The position numbers were made by a program, and so were the translations under genes. A DNA stretch of 64,000 nucleotides. Origin: JAXMAO01 sp046350375. GTDB lineage: Bacteria; Planctomycetota; Phycisphaerae; UBA1845; UTPLA1. The stretch's first letter is position 1. Each line of letters begins with the position of its first letter. The notes under the pieces are model-generated. The model ran no database searches and had not been told where the DNA came from. It was given only the letters and a program-made list of their open reading frames with translations. Location of the stretch: assembly GCA_046350375.1 (NCBI GenBank), contig JAXMAO010000004.1:278921-342920 (forward strand), read 5' to 3'. Below are positions 8,653 through 17,843 of this stretch, one piece after another.

Positions 8653-9878
8653 GGTGGTCCTTCCCAGAGCGTTCCCGTGGCTTCGGCCTGACGCTTGAGG
8701 TCATCCGGATCGGGCTCCAGTTGATCGAGCCGCAACAACTCTCCCGCCGTGGAAAGGTGCTTTTGGAGCAGCTCGACCTTCCTCTCACTGAGCCGCCCGA
8801 CGACAGTTCGGCCGTTGTCGAGCAGAACCGGCCGGATCATCTCGGGGGCAATGTCTGAGTGGTCGAGCAGGTCAGGGCTGTGGCACGTGATGAGAAGTTG
8901 AGTCTCCTCCGCGCCTTCGAGCAGCCCGTCCATCAGGGCGGCAGTCGCGGCCGGGTGAAGAGCTGTCTCGGGTTCTTCGATACCGACGAGGGCGGTCCCG
9001 GTACCGTTCGAGGCCTGTGACGAGATCAGAGAGATCAGAAGTCCCAATGCGCGAATCGTTCCATCAGAGAGCGCGATCGCATCGAACAAGGCATTCCGGT
9101 CGCCCGTAGGAACTTCGTAGACTTGTGCCACTTCTATGGTTTCAAGCGCACCGGCCTGTTTGTGCGAAACTCGTGATATTGGAACGCCCATTGCTTTCAA
9201 GAACTCTGTGACGCGCGCTAGTCGGTTCGGCGACGCCGATTCCAATCGTTTCACAACGCTCGCGATGTTTCGACCATCATTGGCGAGCAAGTCGCCAGGC
9301 GCGGGGCGCTGAGGGTATTTCATATTCTCGGGGTTCAGATTGTGAAATGCCATGTGGGTGAGGCCGTCGTACACTGGGCGAAATTCCGCGAGACCTGACG
9401 CCGCAACGAGGAGCAAGCGGTCATTAACGGTCGCGGGCTTTTCGGATTTTGGGGACCATTTGATAATCTGTCCCTCCTTGGTCTCGAACTCATGCACCAG
9501 TGACCCAGCCGGGTTCCAGATGCGACAGGCTTCACGACTGACCGAAAATGCGCCGCCGGCCGCGGCGGCGATTCGGAAGCCGTAATCTCCCGTGCGCCCA
9601 TCCGGCAGCGTCATTGCCACCCCAATGCCGGGATTGGTGGGTCGGCCGCCCAACGACTTTCGCCGGACCTGGTTGATTCCACCGCGGTCACGAATGGCGT
9701 ATTCGAGCGTCGCGCGCAGCGCGTCGGTGATGAATCTGAGCGAATCGACCAGATTGCTTTTCCCGACGCCGTTTCGGCCGACGAGAATGGTCACGGGCGC
9801 CAGGTCGATCTCGCAGCGCTCGATGCTCTTGAATTGCCCCAATGAAAGCCTCGTGATGAAGTGGCGGGGCATCGTCAA
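8649..9878 (-). CDS. AAA family ATPase (OLD/SMC-like, AAA_21 type)
   Basis: This 409-residue ABC/SMC-like ATPase begins with FKSIERCEIDLAPVTILVGRNGVGKS (Walker A at residues 34-41). A Walker B segment LVGIEEPETALHP lies near residue 300, followed by LLITCHSPDLLDH, the H-loop style segment. The LSDGT segment before Walker B looks like the signature motif. Such ATPases act as sensors or clamps in OLD-like, PARIS and related anti-phage systems and in DNA repair. The downstream DUF4276 gene overlaps by 4 bp. Both genes appear less GC-saturated than their neighbours, which hints at horizontal acquisition. The defence role is inference. Confidence 0.85.
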   Translation of the reverse strand: MTMPRHFITRLSLGQFKSIERCEIDLAPVTILVGRNGVGKSNLVDSLRFITDALRATLEYAIRDRGGINQVRRKSLGGRPTNPGIGVAMTLPDGRTGDYGFRIAAAAGGAFSVSREACRIWNPAGSLVHEFETKEGQIIKWSPKSEKPATVNDRLLLVAASGLAEFRPVYDGLTHMAFHNLNPENMKYPQRPAPGDLLANDGRNIASVVKRLESASPNRLARVTEFLKAMGVPISRVSHKQAGALETIEVAQVYEVPTGDRNALFDAIALSDGTIRALGLLISLISSQASNGTGTALVGIEEPETALHPAATAALMDGLLEGAEETQLLITCHSPDLLDHSDIAPEMIRPVLLDNGRTVVGRLSERKVELLQKHLSTAGELLRLDQLEPDPDDLKRQAEATGTLWEGPP

Positions 9879-10020
9879 GTCCGTTGGGTCGCGACCAGGC
9901 GAACTGTCCGCACGGGCGGCGGATCAGTCCATCGCGATCATATCCTAGTGGGCCTCGATTGCACACGGGTTTGGGAGCTGCCGTTCACGCTCATTGCAAG
10001 GAGCCATGCAGACTCGGCCG

Positions 10021-11190
10021 TCACAGAAAATCCACCATCACCCGGTTCGCCAGCAACTGCCCGCGCGAAGTAAGGCGGACGCCGGCGGCGTCGACCTCGA
10101 GCAGCCCGGCGGCGCGGTGCGTGGCGATCGCATCGGCGAAGCGTTCCTCGGGGTCCTGCCCGCAGCGCGCCCGGAACCCGGCCCGGTCGATGCCGCAGGT
10201 CATTCGCAGCATCTGCACGGCCGTCTCGCCGGCCCGCGCCCGCGGCGCGAGCGATTCGCGCTCGATGACCAGCGCCTCGCCGTCCGGTGGATTCGCCGTC
10301 CACGCGGCGATGTAGGTGCGGACGTCCGGCCGGTTCTTGGTGCGGACGCCGGCAAGATAGCTGACGGCCGACGGACCAACGCCGAGGTACTCGTCGTTGT
10401 TCCAGTAGATGAGATTGTGGCGGCACTCGCGCCCGGGCCGGGCGTAGTTGCTGATTTCGTATTGCTGATAGCCGGCAGCGGTGAGCGTCTCGCGGGTGGC
10501 GAGGAACATGTCGGCCTCGAGTTCCTCGTCGATGGGCGCCACGGCGCCGAGGCGGCGCTGGCGCGTGAGCGCGGTGCCCTCTTCGTACATCAGGCCATAG
10601 CAGGCGAGGTGATCGGGCTGAAGCTCAACGGCGCGGGCGAGCGTGCGCAGCCAGCGCTCGAGGGTCTGGCCGGGCACGCCGAAGATGAGATCGAGGCTGA
10701 CGTTGTCGAACCCGGCGCGGCGCGCGAGCGCGACCGCCTCGGCGATGTGGCGCGGGTCGTGCAGCCGTTCGAGGACGCGCAGGTCGTTCTCGTCGAACGA
10801 CTGGGCGCCGAACGAAACGCGGTTGACGCCGGCGTCGCGGAGCAGGTCGAGCTTGAGCTCGTCGGCGCTGGAGGGGTTGGCCTCGCAGGTGAATTCGAGC
10901 GCGGCGCGGTCGGCCGGATCGATCCGCGCGAAGAGCGCCCGCAGCAGGGTTTGCAGCGGCTCGGCCGGCAGCACGGTGGGCGTGCCGCCGCCGACGAAGA
11001 GCGTCTGCACGGGGCGGCGCGGGTTGCGGAGTTCGAGCTCGGCGAGCAGCGCGCGAACGAGGTCCGGTATTCGTTCGGGCTGGGTCGGCAGCGAGTAAAA
11101 GTCGCAGTAGCCGCACTTGGTGGTGCAGAATGGCAGGTGAACATACCAGCCCACGGGCGCGGCAGGCGGAGGCAGTACGGCGGCAGGCAT
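10021..11190 (-). CDS. hemW: HemW-type radical SAM heme chaperone
   Basis: The 389-residue protein has WYVHLPFCTTKCGYCDFYS near its start (C22, C26, C29), followed by TLFVGGGTPTVL, NRVSFGAQSFD, NVSLDLIFGVPGQT, YQQYEISNYARPG and HNLIYWNNDEYLGVGPSAVS. This series is diagnostic of the HemW/HemN-like family rather than true HemN. HemW is thought to insert heme into respiratory enzymes and was long mis-annotated as coproporphyrinogen dehydrogenase. The length is typical. The gene is transcribed alone, toward the AAA/DUF4276 pair. Confidence 0.9.
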   Translation of the reverse strand: MPAAVLPPPAAPVGWYVHLPFCTTKCGYCDFYSLPTQPERIPDLVRALLAELELRNPRRPVQTLFVGGGTPTVLPAEPLQTLLRALFARIDPADRAALEFTCEANPSSADELKLDLLRDAGVNRVSFGAQSFDENDLRVLERLHDPRHIAEAVALARRAGFDNVSLDLIFGVPGQTLERWLRTLARAVELQPDHLACYGLMYEEGTALTRQRRLGAVAPIDEELEADMFLATRETLTAAGYQQYEISNYARPGRECRHNLIYWNNDEYLGVGPSAVSYLAGVRTKNRPDVRTYIAAWTANPPDGEALVIERESLAPRARAGETAVQMLRMTCGIDRAGFRARCGQDPEERFADAIATHRAAGLLEVDAAGVRLTSRGQLLANRVMVDFL

Positions 11191-11361
11191 GCGGTGGATT
11201 CTATCGGCCGTACGTGACCGGCCGCGGCGGGCCGGGGGAATTTCCTTGAACCGTGGCGCACCGGTAGATACGCTCTAGATGCAGTCTCTGGCTCGCGATC
11301 GAACCCGATCCGTTTGGGGGGCCGGGGAGCGACGCTGCACCCACGCGAGGGCGCATCGGGG

Positions 11362-11988
11362 ATGAAAACGGCGCTGGTGCTGGTTCGGCCGGATGGCGTT
11401 CAGCGCGAGTTCTCGCTTGCGCCGGGCGTGACCATTATCGGCCGTGCCGAGCAGTGCACCCTGCGCGTGCCGCTGATGGAAATCTCGCGCAAGCACTGCG
11501 AGCTGAACTCGGTGAACGGCAGCGTGAAAATCCGCGACCTTGGAAGCAGCAACGGCACCTTCGTCAACGGGAAGCGCGTGCTGGAGGCGCGGCTGTCGCC
11601 GGGCGATCGGCTGCGGGTGGGCGCGGTGACGTTCGTCGTGCGAATCGATGGCGAGCCGCGCGACGTTCTGACCGCGCCGCAGAAGCCCGAAGCGCCCGCA
11701 ACGGCGCCGAGCGCGCCGCCGGCACCCGCCCCGGTCAAGGCGCCGCCAGCGCCCGCCGCCGCGTCCGCCCCGGCTTCAGACATGGAGCTGGAGATGTCGC
11801 CCGACCTGGACGAGCTGTCGCCGATGCTCGACGAGCTGTCGCCGGCGGTTCAGCAGGCCTCAGGCGACGCCGAAGCGCTGGGCGAAGGCGACCTGGAAGT
11901 GCTCGACAGCGCCCAGTCCGACAGTTTCTCGGCCTACCTCGAAGAGCTGAACGAGGGCGACGGCGACGACGGCGCGAAAAAGAAGTAG
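11362..11988 (+). CDS. FHA-domain protein with acidic disordered tail
   Basis: The 208-residue protein opens with a forkhead-associated domain (about residues 1-98) bearing the phosphothreonine-binding pattern: IGRAEQCTLRVP, ISRKHCEL and DLGSSNGTFVNGKRV. The rest is a Pro/Ala-rich linker and then a strongly acidic tail with repeats of ELSPMLDELSP character, ending DGAKKK. It probably recognises a phosphoprotein in Ser/Thr kinase signalling. ATG 11362 is chosen because the FHA strand starts there; the frame is open 48 bases further upstream. No kinase gene is adjacent. Confidence 0.85.
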   Translation: MKTALVLVRPDGVQREFSLAPGVTIIGRAEQCTLRVPLMEISRKHCELNSVNGSVKIRDLGSSNGTFVNGKRVLEARLSPGDRLRVGAVTFVVRIDGEPRDVLTAPQKPEAPATAPSAPPAPAPVKAPPAPAAASAPASDMELEMSPDLDELSPMLDELSPAVQQASGDAEALGEGDLEVLDSAQSDSFSAYLEELNEGDGDDGAKKK

Positions 11989-12033
11989 CGCGATACGGCC
12001 GCAGCCGCGGCTCGCCTCACTCAAGCTCAATAC

Positions 12034-13059
12034 CTAATCGCGTTCTTCGTCGTGCGCGGCACGCTGCAGACGGTCGCGAATCGCCCACCACGCGTCGCCG
12101 GTCGGCGGAGATTCGACCAGCACGACGTCGACGCCGGCCGCGTCGAGCCGATGGAGCGTGTCGTAGAGCAGACGGGCGTATTCGGCCGGCTCGCGCGGCA
12201 TCGCCTCGATGATCAGCCCCGGCGACGGCGACAGGTCGCGCGGGGTGATGACGAGCACGCCGACGCGATTTCCGGCGGCGAGTGCGGCGGCCGCGCGGCG
12301 CTCCAAATCGCGGTCGCAGCAATAGAGCGCGGCCCGCGGGGCGTAATGACGGTCGAGCATGCCGGGCGCAGGCAGGCCGGCGGAAGCGTCGCCGAAGGGT
12401 GCGCCGGCAATCGGCTGATCGACGAGCGGGCCGGCCAGGGCGGCAATGTCTGACGGAGGAATCGGCCCGGGCCGCAGGATCTGCGGCGGCGAGTGCGACA
12501 GATCGACGACGGTGGACTCGATCCCGGCGCGGGTCGGTCCGCCGTCGAGGATCAGCGCGACGCGCCCGGCGAGCGCCGCCCGCACGTGCTCGGCGCGCGT
12601 GGGCGAGAGCCGGCCCGAGGGATTCGCGCTGGGCGCGGCAATCGGGCAGTTGGCCGCGCGGAGCAGCGCCAGCGCGATGTTGCTCGCGGGCACGCGCAGC
12701 GCGACGGTACCGCGGCCGGCGGTGACGATGTCGGGCACGACGGAGCGCTTGGGCAGCACGAGCGTGAGCGGTCCGGGCCAGAATCGCTCGGCCAGCCGGG
12801 CGGCAGCAGGGGGCCAGGCGCGCACGAGCGACCGCGCGCCGGCGGCGTCGGCGACATGGACGATGAGCGGATTCTTCGCCGGGCGGCCCTTGGCGGCGAA
12901 GATCGAGGCGACCGCGCGGGCGTCGAGCGCGTTGGCGCCCAGGCCGTAGACCGTTTCCGTGGGAAAGGCGACCAGTTGCCCGGCGCGGATCAGTTCAGCG
13001 GCGCGGCGGATGGTGGCGTCGTCGGGCTGGGCAGGATCGACCGCGATGACGTGCGACAC
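12034..13059 (-). CDS. Threonylcarbamoyl-AMP synthase, Sua5 type
   Basis: The protein (about 341 residues from GTG 13059) has the TsaC/Sua5 core: IRAGQLVAFPTETVYGLGANA, FAAKGRPAKNPLIVHV, WPGPLTLVLPK, VALRVPAS, CPIAAPSANPSGRLSPT and GIESTVVDL. It also has the C-terminal Sua5 domain after LRPGPIP, with PGMLDRHYAP. It makes threonylcarbamoyl-AMP, the first intermediate of the tRNA t6A37 modification. The start is not certain: the frame remains open upstream, but there it lies antisense to the divergent phosphoesterase gene, and the conserved part begins right at VSHVIAVDP. Confidence 0.88.
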   Translation of the reverse strand: MSHVIAVDPAQPDDATIRRAAELIRAGQLVAFPTETVYGLGANALDARAVASIFAAKGRPAKNPLIVHVADAAGARSLVRAWPPAAARLAERFWPGPLTLVLPKRSVVPDIVTAGRGTVALRVPASNIALALLRAANCPIAAPSANPSGRLSPTRAEHVRAALAGRVALILDGGPTRAGIESTVVDLSHSPPQILRPGPIPPSDIAALAGPLVDQPIAGAPFGDASAGLPAPGMLDRHYAPRAALYCCDRDLERRAAAALAAGNRVGVLVITPRDLSPSPGLIIEAMPREPAEYARLLYDTLHRLDAAGVDVVLVESPPTGDAWWAIRDRLQRAAHDEERD

Positions 13060-13140
13060 GATGAGTTCCAGGCCGGCGTTGCGGCAGAAGCTACTATATC
13101 CTCCCCGAGCGCCCGGCGCGGCCGCCGGGCGGGCGACAGC

Positions 13141-14520
13141 ATGCAAGACCGACAGGCGACAGGCAGGCGGTGGCACCTCTGGACGCGGCGCGCCGCGATC
13201 GGGACGCTCGTGGGCGTGGCGGCGTCGCCGTGGCTGGCGCGGCTGGCGGACGTTCCCATCTCGCGGCCGATCGGCTTTCGACTGGTGATGCTCTTCCTGC
13301 TGGCGGCGACGGCGCTGTGGTGGAGCGTCGCGGAAGGCTGGCTGTCGGGGCGCGGCGCAGGCGCGGCGTCGCGGCGGTGGAGCACGGCGTGGCGCACGGC
13401 GCTCGCCGGCTGGGCGCTGCTGATGGCTGCGCCGGCGGCGGTGATGCTGGTCAGCGGGCGCGGCATGGCGTTCGTTCGCGTGCCGATGCCGCTGGCGAGC
13501 GTCTTCCAGTTCTGGCACATGCTGGTGGCGCTGGTCGCGGCGGCGGGGGTCGTGGTGGCGCTGCTGGTTGCGGCCGCGCGGCGGGTGCGAAGGCTCGCGC
13601 GCACTTCTCGCCGGCCGGTCGAACCCGACCGCGTCGACGCGCTGACGCGCCGGGCCTGGCTGCGCGGCGCGGTGATACACGCGCCGATTGCGATCGTCAC
13701 GGCCGGCTCGATGGTGGCCGACCGCAATGCCGGCCGCTTCATCGTGCGACAGTTCGAGTTGCCGGCGCCGTGGCTGCCCGATCGGCTGCGCGGACTTTCG
13801 ATCACGCACATCAGCGATCTGCACGTGGGGCGGCTCTATCGGCCGCAGTTCCTGCCGCGGCTGGTGGACGAGGCGAACCGCCTGGCGGGGGACATCGTGG
13901 TGGTCACCGGCGACGTGATCGACTTCTCGAACGACATGCTGCCGCCGTCGATCGCCGCGCTGCGCCAGCTCGAGTCGCGGCACGGGCGGTTCCTGTGCGT
14001 CGGCAATCACGACCTGATGGACAACGGCGCAGTCTACGTTCAGGCCATTCGCACCGCGGGGCTGGACCTGCTGGTCAACGAGGCGCGGCGGGTCGAAATC
14101 GGCGGCGAGCGCGTGACGATCGCCGGGGTCGATTGGCTGCGGCGCTCGGCCGGGCCGGCGGAGCAAGCCGCCTATGCGGCCGCCGCGCGGGCGGCGCTGG
14201 CCGGGCACGACGAGCGTCGCGACGGCCCGTCGATCGTTCTGGCGCATCACCCGCACGCCTTCGACGCGCTCGAGCAGGCCGGCGCCCGGCTGGTGCTGTC
14301 GGGTCATACGCACGGGGGGCAGTTGATGGCGGGCGCTCCGCCGGCCGACGGCTGGGCGACATCGGCGAGCGATCGCGGGGTGGGGCAGCTCCTGTTTCGC
14401 TATCTGCGCGGCTTCTACCGGCGCGGCGCGGCGACGCTGTTCGTGAACTCGGGCGTCGGCAACTGGTTCCCGCTGCGGGTCAACGCGCCGGCCGAGATCG
14501 TGCGGCTGCGGCTGGTGTAG
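13141..14520 (+). CDS. Membrane-anchored metallophosphoesterase
   Basis: The 459-residue product has about four hydrophobic segments in its first 190 residues, including LVMLFLLAATALWWSV and a VALVAAAGVVVALLVA stretch. A calcineurin-like phosphoesterase domain follows with every motif: ITHISDLHVG, VVTGDVIDF, CVGNHDLMDNG, IVLAHHPHAFD and LVLSGHTHGGQ. This is the layout of the YkuE/YaeI-type enzymes that act at the membrane, some of them on lipid-linked phosphates. The active site is probably extracytoplasmic, though topology is inferred. It is divergent from the Sua5 gene, 81 bp away. Confidence 0.85.
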   Translation: MQDRQATGRRWHLWTRRAAIGTLVGVAASPWLARLADVPISRPIGFRLVMLFLLAATALWWSVAEGWLSGRGAGAASRRWSTAWRTALAGWALLMAAPAAVMLVSGRGMAFVRVPMPLASVFQFWHMLVALVAAAGVVVALLVAAARRVRRLARTSRRPVEPDRVDALTRRAWLRGAVIHAPIAIVTAGSMVADRNAGRFIVRQFELPAPWLPDRLRGLSITHISDLHVGRLYRPQFLPRLVDEANRLAGDIVVVTGDVIDFSNDMLPPSIAALRQLESRHGRFLCVGNHDLMDNGAVYVQAIRTAGLDLLVNEARRVEIGGERVTIAGVDWLRRSAGPAEQAAYAAAARAALAGHDERRDGPSIVLAHHPHAFDALEQAGARLVLSGHTHGGQLMAGAPPADGWATSASDRGVGQLLFRYLRGFYRRGAATLFVNSGVGNWFPLRVNAPAEIVRLRLV

Positions 14521-14681
14521 CCATTCGGGCGGCCGCTCTCAGGGCTGGCAGGCCGGGTCGGGGCGCAATTGCTGCGCGATCGGCGTCGCCAGTGCTGCTG
14601 CTGCGGTTCAAATGCCGATGCGATAGCAGTGCTGGGAGGCGGTTTGACAGTCGCGCGCTGTTTCCTACAATCCGCCCGCTT

Positions 14682-16610
14682 ATGTCCGGGGGGCGGATGA
14701 CAGGCGCACCGGCCAGACCGACGCAACGCCCGCAGACGAGCCAACAGGGACGCCGTACCTTGCGCCGCGAAACACGCCATAACATTTTGTTGCCACTTGT
14801 CTTAGTGGTGATTCTCGGGGCGGGTTGCGACGGGCCGCACGCCTACGTCAATGAGATTCGCCCGCCGATGGTCCAGCCGATCGAACGCACCGGCCCAACC
14901 ACCAGCGCGCCGGCGCTGATGTCGCTGGATAATTCGAGCCAGCGGATCGCGGGGGCCCAGGCGACCACGCAGCCGTCAATCGACGAGATCATCCTGCTCG
15001 AGATTCCCGATCCGTCGGCGGCCGAGCAGGTGTACCGGAAGCGAATCGAAATGGGGCGCGGGCGGTTCAGCGATTCGCTGATCCGCGAGGCCGAGGCGGT
15101 CTATTTCGGCACCCGCGGCGGCGAGCTCGGCGACGAGCGCGGGGCGCTGTCGTACATGCGCGAGATCGAGCGGCCGAAGAAGGTGCGGCTGAGCCTGTGG
15201 GAGGCGATCCGCCGCGCGACGGCCAACAACTATTCGGTACACGCCGAGAGCTATGGTCCGGCGATCAGCACGGCCCAGGTGGTGCAGGCCGAGGCGGCGT
15301 TCGACGCGGCGTTCTTCACCAACCTGAACGGCACGGTCCAGGATCGGCCGACGCCCAGCCCGCTGGTGTTCGGGCGGACGAACGCGACCGTGTGGCAAAC
15401 GGGCGTGCGGAAGCTGCTGGCGACCGGCGCGACGGCGACGCTGAGTTTTGAGCTCGATCGCAGCTATCAGAAGCTGTCGGCCCAGGCGCGGTCGTCGGCG
15501 ATCAACCCGGCGTACAACGAGATCTTCACGGCCGAGCTGCGGCAGCCGTTCCTGCGAAACTTCGGGATCGACTTCACGCGCGCCAACATCAACATTCGCA
15601 AGAACGAGCGGCGGATCGCGGTCGAGCGGTTCCGCCGGACGCTGATGGACCGGCTGAACGAGACCGAGCGGGCCTACTGGACGCTGGCGTTTGCGCGGCG
15701 CAACGTGGTGATTACCGCGGAGCTGCTGTCGCAGGCCGAACGGACGCTGTCGCAGGTGATTGCGCGCATCGACTACGACGCGTACCAGACGCTGCGGGCC
15801 AACAGCGAGGCGGCGGTCGAAGCGCGGCGGGCCGAGTACATCCAGGTGAAGAACGCGGTGCTGGATGCCGAAGACGCGCTCTTGAACCTGCTGAACGATG
15901 CGGAGCTGCCGCTGCGGGCCGACGTGGAGTTGATTCCCACCGACGTGCCGACCGCGGTGCCGATCGTGCGCGACCGCTATCACGAAATCGAAACGGCGGT
16001 GTTTCAGCGGCCGGAAATCAAGGAAGCGCAGTACTCGATCGAGCTGGCCCGGCTGCAACTGGGCGTTGCGAAAAACCAGGCTTTGCCGCAGCTCGACGGC
16101 ATCTTCCGCATTACCGCCAACGGGCTGGGTCGCAACGGCGACAAGGCGTTCGACCAGGTCGCCGGGTGGGACTATGCCGATGGGTTCGTGGGGCTCGAGT
16201 TCCTCTGGAACTTCGCCGAGCGCGCCGAGCGGGCGGGCATTCGGGCGGCGAAGATGGCGGAGTCGCAGTCGGTCTATGTGCTGAAGCAGACGATCGAGGC
16301 GGTCATCACCGACTGTCGCACGCAGTTGCGGGCGCTGAACACCAGCTATGAGTCGGTGCTGCCGAACGCGGCCGCGGTGGAATCGTCGCGCGAGAATCTG
16401 CGCTCCATCCAGGAGCGCGAAGAGCGTAAGAGCCCGGAGCAGCTCAATACCGTCTTGCAGGCCCAGGTTCAGCTTGCGGGCAACCGGCGCAACCTGCTGC
16501 AGGCGCTGACGCAGTACAACCAGGCCATTTCGGCGGTCGAGCGCGCCAAGGGCACACTGCTCGACTACAACAACATCACGGTCGGCGAGCTGCCGGAAGC
16601 GCCCGAGTAG
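14682..16610 (+). CDS. TolC-like outer-membrane efflux lipoprotein
   Basis: The 642-residue protein has an N-terminal lipobox (VVILGAGC) and a low-complexity stretch. Long helical regions follow that are typical of the outer-membrane factor family: LWEAIRRATANNYSVHAES, NETERAYWTLAFARRNVV, LARLQLGVAKNQALPQLDG and LLQALTQYNQAISAVERAKG. Periodic Ala/Arg/Gln helices and the two-repeat architecture fit a channel component of a tripartite efflux or type I secretion system. No membrane-fusion or pump gene lies next to it, so it may partner with proteins encoded elsewhere. An alternative start is ATG 14697, five codons on. Confidence 0.8.
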   Translation: MSGGRMTGAPARPTQRPQTSQQGRRTLRRETRHNILLPLVLVVILGAGCDGPHAYVNEIRPPMVQPIERTGPTTSAPALMSLDNSSQRIAGAQATTQPSIDEIILLEIPDPSAAEQVYRKRIEMGRGRFSDSLIREAEAVYFGTRGGELGDERGALSYMREIERPKKVRLSLWEAIRRATANNYSVHAESYGPAISTAQVVQAEAAFDAAFFTNLNGTVQDRPTPSPLVFGRTNATVWQTGVRKLLATGATATLSFELDRSYQKLSAQARSSAINPAYNEIFTAELRQPFLRNFGIDFTRANINIRKNERRIAVERFRRTLMDRLNETERAYWTLAFARRNVVITAELLSQAERTLSQVIARIDYDAYQTLRANSEAAVEARRAEYIQVKNAVLDAEDALLNLLNDAELPLRADVELIPTDVPTAVPIVRDRYHEIETAVFQRPEIKEAQYSIELARLQLGVAKNQALPQLDGIFRITANGLGRNGDKAFDQVAGWDYADGFVGLEFLWNFAERAERAGIRAAKMAESQSVYVLKQTIEAVITDCRTQLRALNTSYESVLPNAAAVESSRENLRSIQEREERKSPEQLNTVLQAQVQLAGNRRNLLQALTQYNQAISAVERAKGTLLDYNNITVGELPEAPE

Positions 16611-16780
16611 CGCGCAGTTCGGCCCGGCTCGCACGCCGCTTGCGCCGCACGGATGGACCTGCCGGCCGCGAGCGGTTTGTAACCCTCCACCCGAACAACG
16701 ATTGCATGCCAACCCGGCGACCGGTTTGACGGTCGCTCTGCACGGCGTCTATCCTGCGAATTGCGGAGGAGCGGCGCGGG

Positions 16781-17818
16781 ATGGATCGACTGCGCGTGGT
16801 CATTCTGGGTTTGGGCGACGCCGGGCGCCGCTGGCTGGCGGCGGTCCGCGCCCATTCGGCCTATGAACTGGTCGCGGTGGCCGATCAGAGCCTCGACGTC
16901 GCGCAGCCGGTGGCCGAGGCGTGCGGCGTGCCGGCGTATGACGACTATCGCCAGATGCTGGTCGAGCAGTCGCCGGGCGCGGCGGTGATGGCGGTGCCGC
17001 CGTTCGTGGCGGAGCAGTACCTGCCGATCGCGGTGGACGCGGGGGTGGCGGTGCTGAAGGAGACGCCGCTGGCGCGCAGCTTCGAAGACGCGGTGCGGGT
17101 GCTCGGCTGTTTCTACGATGCCCAGGTTCCGCTGGTGGTGGCGGCGCGCTGGCGGTTCGACGCACCGCTGCTGGACGCGCTGACGGGGCTGCGCGACCTG
17201 CCGTCGGTGGTGCACGCGTCGGCGTTCCGGCAGCTGCAGCGCCGGCTCGACTGGCGCGGCGACCTGCGGCGGGCTGGCGGCGGCGCCCTGCTGGACGTGG
17301 GCTACGAGTGCGTCGACCTGGTCGTGCAGACGCTCGGCCTGCCGGGCGATGTCGCGGCGCACCTGGCGCGGGCCTCGGGCGAGCTGGGCCCGGCCGACAC
17401 GGAGCAGATCGCGTCGCTGTTCATGCGGTTTGACAGCGGCGCGTCGGCGGCGATCGCGGCGGGCTGGTCGACGCTGGGGGCCGAGCAGCGGCTGCGCCTC
17501 TGCGCGCCGCAGCGCGAGGTGGAGCTGGCCGAGCGGACGCTGTCGGTTCGGCAGCGCGACGGCGACGCGCTGGTCGTGCGGCGTGCCGACGAGCCGGGCA
17601 TGCTGGCGACGGTGCTCGAATCGTTCGCGGCGACGGTGCGCGAGAAGCCGGCGGTTTACGCGGGGCGGGCGGCCGACCAGCTCGCGACGCTGGCGGTGCT
17701 CGACGCGGCCTACCTGTCGCACCGGACGCGGATGGCGGAGTCGCCGATCCGGGCCTATGAGCTGGCCGGGTTGCCGCTGCCGCGGGCGCTGCCCGGGGCA
17801 GACCTGGCGGCTCTATAA
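16781..17818 (+). CDS. Gfo/Idh/MocA family NAD(P)-dependent oxidoreductase
   Basis: The 345-residue protein starts after a GGAGGAG ribosome-binding site with RVVILGLGDAGRRWLAAV, a Rossmann nucleotide-binding turn. VAVADQS and the VLKETPLARSFEDAVRVL segment, which is the EKP-like lysine motif of the family (here KET), follow. The C-terminal half gives the alpha/beta dehydrogenase fold. It probably oxidises or reduces a sugar or cyclitol, but the substrate is unknown. It is the first gene of a compact four-gene set with DAHP synthase, a phosphodiesterase and a DUF309 protein. Confidence 0.85.
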   Translation: MDRLRVVILGLGDAGRRWLAAVRAHSAYELVAVADQSLDVAQPVAEACGVPAYDDYRQMLVEQSPGAAVMAVPPFVAEQYLPIAVDAGVAVLKETPLARSFEDAVRVLGCFYDAQVPLVVAARWRFDAPLLDALTGLRDLPSVVHASAFRQLQRRLDWRGDLRRAGGGALLDVGYECVDLVVQTLGLPGDVAAHLARASGELGPADTEQIASLFMRFDSGASAAIAAGWSTLGAEQRLRLCAPQREVELAERTLSVRQRDGDALVVRRADEPGMLATVLESFAATVREKPAVYAGRAADQLATLAVLDAAYLSHRTRMAESPIRAYELAGLPLPRALPGADLAAL

Positions 17819-17843
17819 TCTGCGGCGGCTCGAGGGAGCGTGG

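Noticed and set aside
13060..14313. Upstream extension of the Sua5 frame on the minus strand
   Set aside because: It is antisense to the metallophosphoesterase gene and rich in His/Arg/Gln without pattern.
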